DNA of 40,826 nt from Acholeplasmataceae bacterium. Lineage in GTDB: Bacteria; Bacillota_I; Bacilli_A; Acholeplasmatales; UBA5453. Below are positions 17,655 through 26,786 of the stretch, in pieces (position 1 is the stretch's first letter; every line of letters begins with the position of its first letter). The DNA lies in assembly GCA_028685975.1 (NCBI GenBank), contig JAQUCY010000002.1:1-40826 (forward strand), written 5' to 3'. Under the pieces are notes generated by a model. The model did no database searches, was not told the origin of the DNA, and saw nothing but the letters and a program-made list of their open reading frames with translations. The translations under genes were made by a program, and so were the position numbers.

Positions 17655-19967
17655 ATGTATGCTCAAGTTATTGTTGATATATCTTCAAAACATTTAAATC
17701 AAATATACGATTATAAAATCCCTTTTTATTTAGAAGGATCTATAAAAATTGGAATGCGTGTTGTGGTGGATTTTAATCATCAAAAAAGACTTGCCTATAT
17801 AATTAATCTTATGAAGACTTCTAAAGTAGCTACAAAAGAAATCTTATACACCTTAGAAGACGAACCAACGCTAATAACCTCTCAACTTAAACTTATAAAA
17901 TATATTCAAGAAACCTCATTTTCTAGTTATAATGAAGCTTTTGAAGTGGTTGTCCCAAATGCTTTACAAGCTGCTTACGAACATTATGTTACCATTCGAG
18001 ATTTGGATCTTGTCTCAAAACATCTTAGACACTATGTTAAAGAGGGTGTTATTTGGTTAGATGATCTAAATAGCGAAGACTATAAAGAAGTGAAAAATTT
18101 AATTCATAAAGGTATCTTAACAAAAGAAGTTGAGGTTGTTAATAAAGGTGGAATTAAATTTCTTCCAGCTGTTTTTTTGAATGATTTTGATTGTAGACTA
18201 ACATCTAAACAAACAGAAATTGTTAAGAGAATCGGTCGTGAAACTTTCTTTGTTAAAGATTTAGTCAAGGAAGGATATTCAAAAAGAATTATTCATACAT
18301 TGGTAAGTAAAGGTGTTTTAGGGCTAAAAGATATTGAGTATTACCAACAAGAAATATCTCATTATGAATCTCATGAAGATGTGATAACATTAACAAATGA
18401 ACAATCCCTAGCAATTAAACAAATAGATATTAATAAATATAAGCGCTATTTATTGTTTGGTCCGCCTGCATCAGGTAAAACAGAGGTTTATTTAAGAGTT
18501 ATAGAAAAAGTGATGAATATAGGTAAGCAAGTATTAATTTTAGTGCCCGAGATTGCCTTAATTTATCAGATGACTTCAAGATTAAAGGAAAGATTTGCTG
18601 AAGAAGTTTTGATTTATCATAGTAATCTTAATACCCAAGAAAAATACGATGCGTATCGAAAAACGAAAGACGGCAAAATAAAATTAGTTGTTGGAACTAG
18701 AAGTGCGCTATTTCTACCTTTAAATAGGTTAGGATTGATTGTTATTGATGAAGTCCATGATACTTCATACATTCAAAAACAAATGCCTTTTTACGATACT
18801 AAAGAACTAAGTTATCGATTAGGCGAACACTATAATATTCCCGTTCTGATGGGATCTGCAACGCCGACTATATCTATGATTTATGAGACTGACTTAGAAA
18901 TGATAAAGCTGTTGACATTATCTAAGCCAATCTTTGAAAATAAAATTGGTATAAAATTAATAGATATGAAAAAAACACCTACTTTAAAAGATGATTTTAT
19001 CTTTTCAGTAGATTTAATCACTAGTATCAAACAAAGGTTGATTCAGAATGAACAAGTCATCTTGCTTGTAAACAGACGTGGTTACGCACCGTTTGTGATG
19101 TGTAGAACTTGTGGAAATGTGCCTACTTGTCCAACTTGTGGGGTAAATCTTGTTTATCATAAAGAGCATAACCTATTATTGTGTCACCACTGCGGTTACA
19201 AAGAATCTTATAGTGAAATCTGTAAAGTTTGTAAATCTAAGCAAGTTTTACCAGTTGGATTTGGAACTGAACAAGCTTTAGAAAGTTTAAACAAGCTATT
19301 TCCTTTCGCAAAAGTACTGAGAATGGATTTAGATACAACTAAGCGTAAAGGTGCATATGATAAAATGTTGACAGAATTTAAAAAAGGCAACTACGATATA
19401 TTGTTGGGGACACAAATGGTCTCTAAAGGACATCACTTTGAAAATGTTACTTTAGTAGGTGTTTTATTAGCTGAACAGATGATAAATTTAAATAGTTATT
19501 TGTCTAATGAAACTACTTATAACATCATTAAACAACATATTGGTCGATTAAGAGGTGTAAAACAAGGGGATGCGATAGTTCAAACTTATAATCCGAATCA
19601 TTTTGTCTTAAAGAGTCTTGAAACTAATAACTTTGAATTATATTATATGCAAGAACTTAACAACCGAAAAATCTTAAAGTATATGCCTTATAATCAAGTT
19701 ATCAAAGTTACATTTAAAGGTTTAGATGAAAATAAAACGGTTAATACCTTAACGAGAATTAAAAACAATATTATTGCGAAAAACAGTCAAATTGAAATCT
19801 TAGGACCAACGCCTGATTATATTCTTATGGACAAGGATAGATATAATTACAGTATTTTACTTAAAACATTGCGACACTTTGATCCAAGTTATTTAATGAA
19901 TTACTTAGATAAACGTTTTTACAAGGACTATTTAATCGTAATAGATTATTATCCAGATATGGTATAG
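17655..19967 (+). CDS. priA: Primosomal protein N' (PriA helicase)
   Basis: LLFGPPASGKTEVYLRVIE, VGTRSALFLPL, IDEVHD, eight-Cys zinc region CRTCGNVPTCPTCG...CHHCG...CKVC, GTQMVSKGHHFENVTLVGVL. ATG 17655 preferred to GTG 17646. Confidence 0.95.
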   Translation: MYAQVIVDISSKHLNQIYDYKIPFYLEGSIKIGMRVVVDFNHQKRLAYIINLMKTSKVATKEILYTLEDEPTLITSQLKLIKYIQETSFSSYNEAFEVVVPNALQAAYEHYVTIRDLDLVSKHLRHYVKEGVIWLDDLNSEDYKEVKNLIHKGILTKEVEVVNKGGIKFLPAVFLNDFDCRLTSKQTEIVKRIGRETFFVKDLVKEGYSKRIIHTLVSKGVLGLKDIEYYQQEISHYESHEDVITLTNEQSLAIKQIDINKYKRYLLFGPPASGKTEVYLRVIEKVMNIGKQVLILVPEIALIYQMTSRLKERFAEEVLIYHSNLNTQEKYDAYRKTKDGKIKLVVGTRSALFLPLNRLGLIVIDEVHDTSYIQKQMPFYDTKELSYRLGEHYNIPVLMGSATPTISMIYETDLEMIKLLTLSKPIFENKIGIKLIDMKKTPTLKDDFIFSVDLITSIKQRLIQNEQVILLVNRRGYAPFVMCRTCGNVPTCPTCGVNLVYHKEHNLLLCHHCGYKESYSEICKVCKSKQVLPVGFGTEQALESLNKLFPFAKVLRMDLDTTKRKGAYDKMLTEFKKGNYDILLGTQMVSKGHHFENVTLVGVLLAEQMINLNSYLSNETTYNIIKQHIGRLRGVKQGDAIVQTYNPNHFVLKSLETNNFELYYMQELNNRKILKYMPYNQVIKVTFKGLDENKTVNTLTRIKNNIIAKNSQIEILGPTPDYILMDKDRYNYSILLKTLRHFDPSYLMNYLDKRFYKDYLIVIDYYPDMV

Positions 19968-19976
19968 AGGTGTAAT

Positions 19977-20894
19977 ATGAACATTGTCTTTATGGGAACC
20001 CCTTATTTTGCTGTTCCTATCTTAGAAAAATTAAATGAAATTTCACCCATTAGTCTTGTTGTTACACAACCAGATAAAAGGGTAGGCAGAAAACAAGAGT
20101 TAACTTACTCACCAGTTAAATTATTTGCAATTAGAAACAACATTGAAGTTTTTCAGCCCCAAAACATTAAAACAGATTATCAACGAATCATTGATACAAG
20201 ACCCGATATAATTGTTACAGCTGCTTATGGACAAATGATTCCATCTGAGTTAATAGATAATTATATTATGGTAAACATTCATGGTTCATTATTACCTAGA
20301 TATAGAGGTGGTGCACCTGTTCAAAGAGCTATTATGAATGGCGATGAAACAACGGGGGTTACATTAATGTATATGGCACAAAAAATGGATAGTGGAGCAA
20401 TTATTGCTCAAAAAGAAATTTTGATTGAGGATGACGATACCACTACTACATTGATGAGAAAACTTTCCTATATCGGAAGAGATTTATTAATTGAAAACTT
20501 AGAAGACATTTTAAACAAACAGATTAATCCAATCCAACAAGTTGATTCCCAGGTTACATACGCCTATAATTTAAATAAGAATGATGAAATACTTAATTTT
20601 AATCAATCAACATATTTAGTAATGAGACAATTAAATGGGTTGCTAGATGAGCCTGCTGCATCGATATTTATTAATGGTGTTAGAATAAAGGTTTTCAAAC
20701 TAGCAAAAAGTGATATAATATCAAGTATGAAGCCAGGAACAGTGGTTTCTATTGATAAAGAACTGCACGTTAAAACATTAGATGGTGTAGTTAGAATTAT
20801 GGAGTTATCTGAACAAGGGAAAAATAGAATGACCGACGAAGCATATTTGAACGGTCAAAAAATAATTCTTGAAGGGAGTGTTTTCAATGAGTAA
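19977..20894 (+). CDS. fmt: Methionyl-tRNA formyltransferase
   Basis: MNIVFMGTPYFAVPILEKL, NIHGSLLPRYRGGAPVQRAIMNGDETTGVTLMYMAQKMDSGAI. Confidence 0.97.
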   Translation: MNIVFMGTPYFAVPILEKLNEISPISLVVTQPDKRVGRKQELTYSPVKLFAIRNNIEVFQPQNIKTDYQRIIDTRPDIIVTAAYGQMIPSELIDNYIMVNIHGSLLPRYRGGAPVQRAIMNGDETTGVTLMYMAQKMDSGAIIAQKEILIEDDDTTTTLMRKLSYIGRDLLIENLEDILNKQINPIQQVDSQVTYAYNLNKNDEILNFNQSTYLVMRQLNGLLDEPAASIFINGVRIKVFKLAKSDIISSMKPGTVVSIDKELHVKTLDGVVRIMELSEQGKNRMTDEAYLNGQKIILEGSVFNE

Positions 20895-21456
20895 AAAATT
20901 ATTATTTTCGCGTGAAGAAATGACAAGATTGTGTGTTGAGGCTTTAAAAAGTCGTGGGGTTGAAATAGATGATATTGCAAAAATCAGCTATAAACAACAA
21001 GCAAGATATACCGACGACATCAAGTTTGAAACATGTCGTGAGTCAGTTTTAAAAATATTATCCTTAAGAGACATATTTCATCATGTTTTACTAGCGGTTG
21101 AGTTAGATAAAATGGCAGAAAAGAAAATGTTTGAAGGTCCGATTCAAGATATTATTGAAGCTGATTTAGGTTTATTTGGTGTTGATGAGGTTTTAGGGTT
21201 AGATGTTGCGAGGATTTATGGGGTTATTGGGATGACCAACTTTGGTGATATTGACGTCAATAAACATGGTATTGTGAATCATCTAAATACAGAAGGAAAA
21301 AAACCTGGGGTTGTCCATACGTTTTTAGACGATATTGTTGGGGCAATTGCAGCTGCAGCATCCACTAGGGTTGCTCAAGTTATTAATGAAGAAATGGCTC
21401 AAACTGAGACACACGAAAAAATATCACTATTCGATAATATAGAAGAGTTAAAGTAG
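20887..21456 (+). CDS. pgpA: Phosphatidylglycerophosphatase A family protein (PgpA/YutG-like)
   Basis: GLFGVDEVLGLDVARIYGVIGMTNFGDIDVNKHGIVNHLN...VHTFLDDIVGAIAAAASTRVAQ; ATG at 20887. Confidence 0.8.
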   Translation: MSKKLLFSREEMTRLCVEALKSRGVEIDDIAKISYKQQARYTDDIKFETCRESVLKILSLRDIFHHVLLAVELDKMAEKKMFEGPIQDIIEADLGLFGVDEVLGLDVARIYGVIGMTNFGDIDVNKHGIVNHLNTEGKKPGVVHTFLDDIVGAIAAAASTRVAQVINEEMAQTETHEKISLFDNIEELK

Positions 21457-21466
21457 GGAATAATTA

Positions 21467-22756
21467 ATGGCGAAAAAGGATAAATTTAAAAAGGCGACTA
21501 AGGGACTATTTAATCGTTTTTTTGGGTTTGAAACAGGGGTTGATATTACCGATGAAGTTGCGGTATTACATAGACGTAATATTGTTATTAAAAATATCAC
21601 ATTTGTTTCAAACATTTTTTATTCTATTATTTTATTTATTGTAGCTTATTACTCCGGTAAGGCTTCAGATTGGCTATTTACAGCATTGTTTTTTCCGTTC
21701 ACTTTCTTCTTAAATACAGTTATAAAACGTTTAATAACTTCTGATACCCACGATAAAACTAAACAAGAGGTAGCCATGTATCTTTTGGCTACTTATATGT
21801 TTATCTCAGCCATATTATTTTACGCAAGATTTTATCAAACCGATTCTTTAGAAACCGCTGCTTATGTCATGATTTATTATGCGATAGTTGTGATTAGTTT
21901 ATATCAGTCTAAAAAACTCATTTTATGGAGTGCTTTTGGAATGTTGCCTGTCATGACAATTATTCATTTTACTTGGACGTATCGCATTAATACAGATTAT
22001 CAAGGTTTGGAAATTAGTGAATTTTTTAATCGTTTTATTCATGATCCTGCATTCAGTGATATATTACTTAGAACACTAATATTTATCATATTCATTATGG
22101 TGGTTTATGCTATAGTCTCAATAGGTCAGTATATGCAATATGAAAGACGTAATGAATTAGTCAAAAGACGTGAAGTTCAAGAAGATTTCACAACTATTGT
22201 TTCAGATTTGTTTAAAGTTGTATTGTCTTCTAAATCATCATTTTTAGATTTACAACATGTTAATTTAGTTAGTAAAATGAGTAATAAGTTGGGATTAATT
22301 TATGGTACAGATGAATCTAAGATGAGTAAAATTAACACTTTTTCTAATATTCATTTAAGATATAAGGAAATTGAAGATTTAGTGAATCCACCTGAAGAGG
22401 CAACGACAGATTACGATGATTTAAAAGAAAAAACAATGTTAGGGAATCAAATTGCGAAAAGATTACAACTGGCTCAAAAGGCTGAGGATATTGCTAGAGC
22501 TCATATTGAAGGAGCGGCAAATCATAACTTTGTTCTTGAAATGCAAAAGATCCAACCTGAAATTACCTCACAAATAATTTTGTTGTGTGATCTTTATATT
22601 ACCATGCGTAGCACAAAGAGTTATAAGCGTCCATACCCACATAAAACAGTAATTGAGTTATTCCAAACTCAGTTTAATAGTTACTTTGAGTTTCAGTTAT
22701 TAGAACGATTTTTAAGTTATAAAACTGAATTTGAATCAATGTATAATGATTTCTAA
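21467..22756 (+). CDS. Polytopic membrane protein (about 6 TM) with a degenerate HD-GYP-like C-terminal domain
   Basis: Six hydrophobic segments then a soluble region; ...IILLCDLYITMRSTKSYKRPYPHKTVIELFQTQFNSYFEFQLLERFL resembles the HD-GYP end (ADVYDALTS.RPYK...FDP.LV..F), HD and GYP residues not conserved. Confidence 0.6.
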   Translation: MAKKDKFKKATKGLFNRFFGFETGVDITDEVAVLHRRNIVIKNITFVSNIFYSIILFIVAYYSGKASDWLFTALFFPFTFFLNTVIKRLITSDTHDKTKQEVAMYLLATYMFISAILFYARFYQTDSLETAAYVMIYYAIVVISLYQSKKLILWSAFGMLPVMTIIHFTWTYRINTDYQGLEISEFFNRFIHDPAFSDILLRTLIFIIFIMVVYAIVSIGQYMQYERRNELVKRREVQEDFTTIVSDLFKVVLSSKSSFLDLQHVNLVSKMSNKLGLIYGTDESKMSKINTFSNIHLRYKEIEDLVNPPEEATTDYDDLKEKTMLGNQIAKRLQLAQKAEDIARAHIEGAANHNFVLEMQKIQPEITSQIILLCDLYITMRSTKSYKRPYPHKTVIELFQTQFNSYFEFQLLERFLSYKTEFESMYNDF

Positions 22757-22784
22757 TTGAAATATCATTAACTTGTGTTATAAT
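22757..22784 (+). promoter_or_regulatory. metK promoter
   Basis: TTGAAA (22757) - 16 nt - TATAAT (22779-22784). Confidence 0.55.
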
Positions 22785-22797
22785 ATAACTACATCTT

Positions 22798-22927
22798 AAA
22801 ATTCATTAAGAGCTACGGAGGTTAATCACCATTGATGTAGCAGCAACCTGCATAAGCAAGGTGCTTTCGATAAGGGGGAAACCCAACAATGAGTAATTGC
22901 TCTTTTCGTTGGGAAAAGAGTTTTTTT
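22798..22927 (+). ncRNA. SAM-I-like (S-box clan) riboswitch with transcription-attenuation platform, upstream of metK
   Basis: P1 ATTCATT/AATGAGT, AAGAG core, P2 CTAC/GTAG with GGAGG...TGAT kink-turn-like loop, GCAACC...GGTGC P3, candidate pseudoknot CACC with GGTG; then terminator. Confidence 0.8.
22900..22927 (+). terminator. Intrinsic terminator of the metK riboswitch
   Basis: CTCTTTTC GTTGG GAAAAGAG TTTTTTT; competing antiterminator CCCAAC (22882-22887) with GTTGGG (22908-22913). Confidence 0.85.
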
Positions 22928-22951
22928 ATAGAAAAAGGAGAATTTTGAACT

Positions 22952-24100
22952 ATGAAAAGAAAACTATTTACATCTGAATCAGTCACTATGGGGCATCCTG
23001 ATAAAGTTTCAGATAGGATTGCAGATGCCGTATTAGATGCAATATTTAAAGATGATAAAGACGCACACGTTGCTTGTGAGGTGTTAACTACTACCGGATT
23101 GGTTTTGGTGGCAGGCGAAGTAGAAACAAAAACCTATATTGACATCGAAAGTATCGTAAGAAAAACTGTAGAAAGTATAGGTTATACCCGCGGAAAATAT
23201 GGATTTGATGCTGACAATTTGGCTGTATTAACAGCTATTCACAGTCAGTCACCAGATATTGCACAAGGCGTTAATAAGTTAGATGGGTCTATTGGTGCCG
23301 GTGACCAAGGATTAATTTTTGGGTTTGCTTGTGACGAAACGCCAAATTATATGCCATTATCAATCACTTTGGCACATAATTTAGTAAAACGGCTTGATGA
23401 AGTAAGACAAAAGGGTATTCTTGATTTTGTTAGACCTGATGGAAGGTCTCAAGTTACCTTGGAATATGATGAGAATGATAAACCATTTAGAGTTGAAGCG
23501 GTGGTTGTTTCTACACAGCATCAAGACATGGATATTAATGTTTTAAGAGAAACCGTTAAAAAAGAAGTTATTTTTAAAGTGATACCAAGTGAATTGATTG
23601 ATGAAAATACTAAGATTTTCATTAACCCAACAGGGAAGTTTGTTATCGGTGGACCTAAGGGGGATACAGGCGTAACAGGAAGAAAAATTATTGTTGATAC
23701 TTACGGTGGTTATGCGAGACATGGTGGCGGGGCAATGAGTGGTAAAGATCCATCTAAAGTGGATAGAAGTGCAGCATATATGTCTAGATATTTAGCTAAG
23801 AATATTGTGGCTAGTGGTATTGCTACTAAATGTGAAGTTCAATTAGCTTATGTGATTGGTGAGGTTCAACCAGTATCTGTTAGAGTTGATACTTTTGGAA
23901 CATCAATTGTTTCAGAGGCAGATATTGTAGAACAAATAAGAAAACATATTGATTTAACACCAAGAGGTATCATTGACAGATTTAAACTTTTAAGACCTAT
24001 TTATGAACAAACAAGTTTTTATGGTCATATGGGGCGAGAAGATTTAGAATTACCTTGGGAAGAATTAGATTCCATAAAATATTTCAGTGAACTTAAATAA
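22952..24100 (+). CDS. metK: S-adenosylmethionine synthetase
   Basis: [92 protein letters not shown]. Confidence 0.98.
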   Translation: MKRKLFTSESVTMGHPDKVSDRIADAVLDAIFKDDKDAHVACEVLTTTGLVLVAGEVETKTYIDIESIVRKTVESIGYTRGKYGFDADNLAVLTAIHSQSPDIAQGVNKLDGSIGAGDQGLIFGFACDETPNYMPLSITLAHNLVKRLDEVRQKGILDFVRPDGRSQVTLEYDENDKPFRVEAVVVSTQHQDMDINVLRETVKKEVIFKVIPSELIDENTKIFINPTGKFVIGGPKGDTGVTGRKIIVDTYGGYARHGGGAMSGKDPSKVDRSAAYMSRYLAKNIVASGIATKCEVQLAYVIGEVQPVSVRVDTFGTSIVSEADIVEQIRKHIDLTPRGIIDRFKLLRPIYEQTSFYGHMGREDLELPWEELDSIKYFSELK

Positions 24101-24108
24101 TAAATGAC

Positions 24109-24135
24109 AAAAGGTGAAATAAGACCACCTTTTTT
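24109..24135 (+). terminator. Rho-independent terminator after metK
   Basis: AAAAGGTG ... CACCTTTTTTT. Confidence 0.8.
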
Positions 24136-24215
24136 CATTTAATTACTTGGGGATTAGTATTATTTATGTTAAAATAATATAGAAATTCAAAATAGAAAGA
24201 AAAGTTGTGATAACA

Positions 24216-26699
24216 ATGTTTAAAAAAATATTTGACAGTGGCTATAAAGAATTAAAAAAAGCAAGACCTGTCGCCGATAAAATAGATGCGTTAGCGTTAG
24301 AAATGGAAGCATTAACAGACGAAGAACTTAAGGCTAAAACGCCTTATTTTAAAGAACGTGTTCGTAATGGTGAAACTTTAGAAACGTTAATGGTTGAAGC
24401 TTATGCAGTTGTAAGAGAAGCGTCTAGAAGAGTTACTGGACTTTATCCATATTATGTTCAATTATTGGGGGCTATCGTTATTCATGGTGGTAACATTGCC
24501 GAAATGAAAACTGGTGAAGGTAAAACCTTAACTGCAGTCATGCCAGCTTATTTAAATGCTTTAAGTGATCAAGGGGTTCATATTGTTACGGTAAACGAAT
24601 ACTTAGCAAGACGTGAAGCCGAAGGTGAAATCGGGGATATATTTAGATTTTTAGGGATGAGTGTAGGCTTAAATATTAGAGATCTTAATCCTGATCAAAA
24701 ACGTGAAGCATATGCATGTGATATTCTTTATTCTACTAACAGTGAATTAGGTTTTGATTATTTAAGAGATCATATGGTTTTATATGAAGCAGATATCGTT
24801 CAAAAACGTGGATTAAGTTATGCAATTATTGATGAAGTTGACTCCATCTTAATTGATGAAGCCAGAACGCCACTCATTATTTCAGGTCCTGCTAAACAAA
24901 ATCAAAATCTTTATCAAAGTGCGGATAGATTTGCGAAAAGTTTAAGGGATGAAGATTATTTAATCGACATTGAAGCAAAGGCCATAGAGTTGTCTGAATC
25001 AGGTATCTCAAAAGCTGAAAAAATCTTTAGTGTTGAAAATTTATATGATATTAAAAATGTTAACTTAGTTCACCATATTAACAATGCCTTAAGAAGTAAC
25101 TATATTATGTTTAGAGATAAAGATTACATGGTGGTTGATAATGCAGTGCTTATCATTGACCAATTTACTGGGCGTGTATTACCAGGGAGACAATTTTCTG
25201 AAGGACTTCACCAAGCTTTAGAAGCCAAAGAAAATGTTGAAATTAAAAAAGAAACGATTACAGTTGCAACTATTACCTATCAAAACTTCTTTAGAATGTA
25301 TAAAAAATTATCTGGGATGACTGGGACTGCTAAAACTGAGGAAGAAGAATTTAGAGAAATTTATAACATGTACGTGGTTGAAGTTCCAACCAACGAACCT
25401 GTTATTAGAAGAGATGCACCGGATTTCTTATTTGCAACATTAGATGAAAAATATGAAGCTTTAATTGATGATGTCGAAGAAAGACATTTAAAAGGTCAAC
25501 CCGTCCTATTAGGTACGGTTGCTGTAGAAACGTCTGAACACTTGAGTTTACTACTTAAGAAAAGAAAAATACCACATGAAGTATTAAATGCTAAACAACA
25601 TGAAAGAGAAGCTGAAATTGTTGCTAAAGCTGGTTACTTAGGGGCAGTTACTATCGCAACCAATATGGCTGGACGTGGAACCGATATCAAGTTAGGCGAA
25701 GGTGTTGTTGAAGTGGGTGGACTTGCGGTAATTGGTTCAGAAAGACATGAATCAAGAAGAATTGATAATCAGTTGAGAGGACGTTCAGGACGTCAAGGTG
25801 ACCCAGGATTCTCAAGATTTTACTTATCAGCTGAAGATGAATTATTAATGCGTTTCGGTGGTGAATCATTTAAGCAGCGAATTCAAATGATTCAAAACTT
25901 GAATCAAGACAAAAAGAATCCTTCTTCAAAACCTATACCACTAGAGTCTAAGATGTTCACAAGATTTATTAAAAATGCTCAAAAACGTATTGAAGGTCAA
26001 AACTATGATTTACGTAAGAGTGTTTTAAAATATGATGACGTTATTCGTAAACAAAGAGAAATCATGTACGAACAACGAACCATGGTTATTACGACTCAAG
26101 ATATTGAACCTTTCGTTCTAAAGACGATTCAAACCTATTTAAAAGAGTTTGTTGCTGATTTTATTTATAACAAACCAAATTTTACAGCTCATGATATTAT
26201 TAGTGCTTTTGACGGTCATATCTTTGTTACAGGGTCATTGAGTGAGGATTTATTAAGTGGTATTGATGCAAAAAACATGGAAACATTCATGTTGGATTTA
26301 GCAGAAAAAGAAGTCTTTAAGAAAAAAGACAATGTACCACTTCAAATTTATCAAGAATTTTTAAAAGTGATTACCTTAAGAGTTATTGATACCCATTGGA
26401 CACGACATATTGACCAAATGAGTGAACTTAGACAAAATGTTCGTCTACAATCCTATGCACAATCTAATCCACTTCAAATTTATCAAGAAGAAGGATTTAA
26501 GATGTATAAGGATATGAACTATAGCATTTCCAAAGATATTACAACCTTCGCTATTAGAGCTCAAATTAGGGTTAATACTGAACGTGAACAAGTTATTAAA
26601 AATACTTCTACTAATGAAGGCAGAGAATTAAAAGGAAATAAAAACCAACCTAAAGGAAAAGGCAAGAAAAACAAGTACCAAAGAGCACTTGGACGATAG
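24216..26699 (+). CDS. secA: Preprotein translocase ATPase SecA
   Basis: EMKTGEGKTLTAVMPAYLNAL, DEVDSILIDEARTPLIISGPA, NMAGRGTDIKLG, GRSGRQGDPG; no C-terminal Cys/His zinc motif. Confidence 0.97.
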   Translation: MFKKIFDSGYKELKKARPVADKIDALALEMEALTDEELKAKTPYFKERVRNGETLETLMVEAYAVVREASRRVTGLYPYYVQLLGAIVIHGGNIAEMKTGEGKTLTAVMPAYLNALSDQGVHIVTVNEYLARREAEGEIGDIFRFLGMSVGLNIRDLNPDQKREAYACDILYSTNSELGFDYLRDHMVLYEADIVQKRGLSYAIIDEVDSILIDEARTPLIISGPAKQNQNLYQSADRFAKSLRDEDYLIDIEAKAIELSESGISKAEKIFSVENLYDIKNVNLVHHINNALRSNYIMFRDKDYMVVDNAVLIIDQFTGRVLPGRQFSEGLHQALEAKENVEIKKETITVATITYQNFFRMYKKLSGMTGTAKTEEEEFREIYNMYVVEVPTNEPVIRRDAPDFLFATLDEKYEALIDDVEERHLKGQPVLLGTVAVETSEHLSLLLKKRKIPHEVLNAKQHEREAEIVAKAGYLGAVTIATNMAGRGTDIKLGEGVVEVGGLAVIGSERHESRRIDNQLRGRSGRQGDPGFSRFYLSAEDELLMRFGGESFKQRIQMIQNLNQDKKNPSSKPIPLESKMFTRFIKNAQKRIEGQNYDLRKSVLKYDDVIRKQREIMYEQRTMVITTQDIEPFVLKTIQTYLKEFVADFIYNKPNFTAHDIISAFDGHIFVTGSLSEDLLSGIDAKNMETFMLDLAEKEVFKKKDNVPLQIYQEFLKVITLRVIDTHWTRHIDQMSELRQNVRLQSYAQSNPLQIYQEEGFKMYKDMNYSISKDITTFAIRAQIRVNTEREQVIKNTSTNEGRELKGNKNQPKGKGKKNKYQRALGR

Positions 26700-26703
26700 A
26701 TTT

Positions 26704-26737
26704 AAAGGAAAAAGGCATTTTTGCCTTTTTCCTTTTT
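26704..26737 (+). terminator. Rho-independent terminator after secA
   Basis: AAAGGAAAAAGGCA TTT TTGCCTTTTTCCTTTTT. Confidence 0.9.
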
Positions 26738-26764
26738 ACAAACACAAACATTATAACTATATGT

Positions 26765-26770
26765 TATAAT
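26765..26770 (+). promoter_or_regulatory. -10 box upstream of prfB
   Basis: TATAAT. Confidence 0.4.
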
Positions 26771-26786
26771 TATTTAGAGGTGTAAT

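Noticed and set aside
22798-22927. SAM-III (SMK box) as the metK leader class
   Set aside because: Control is by an intrinsic terminator well upstream of the SD, and the GCAACC/GGTGC core plus P2 pseudoknot fit the SAM-I clan instead.
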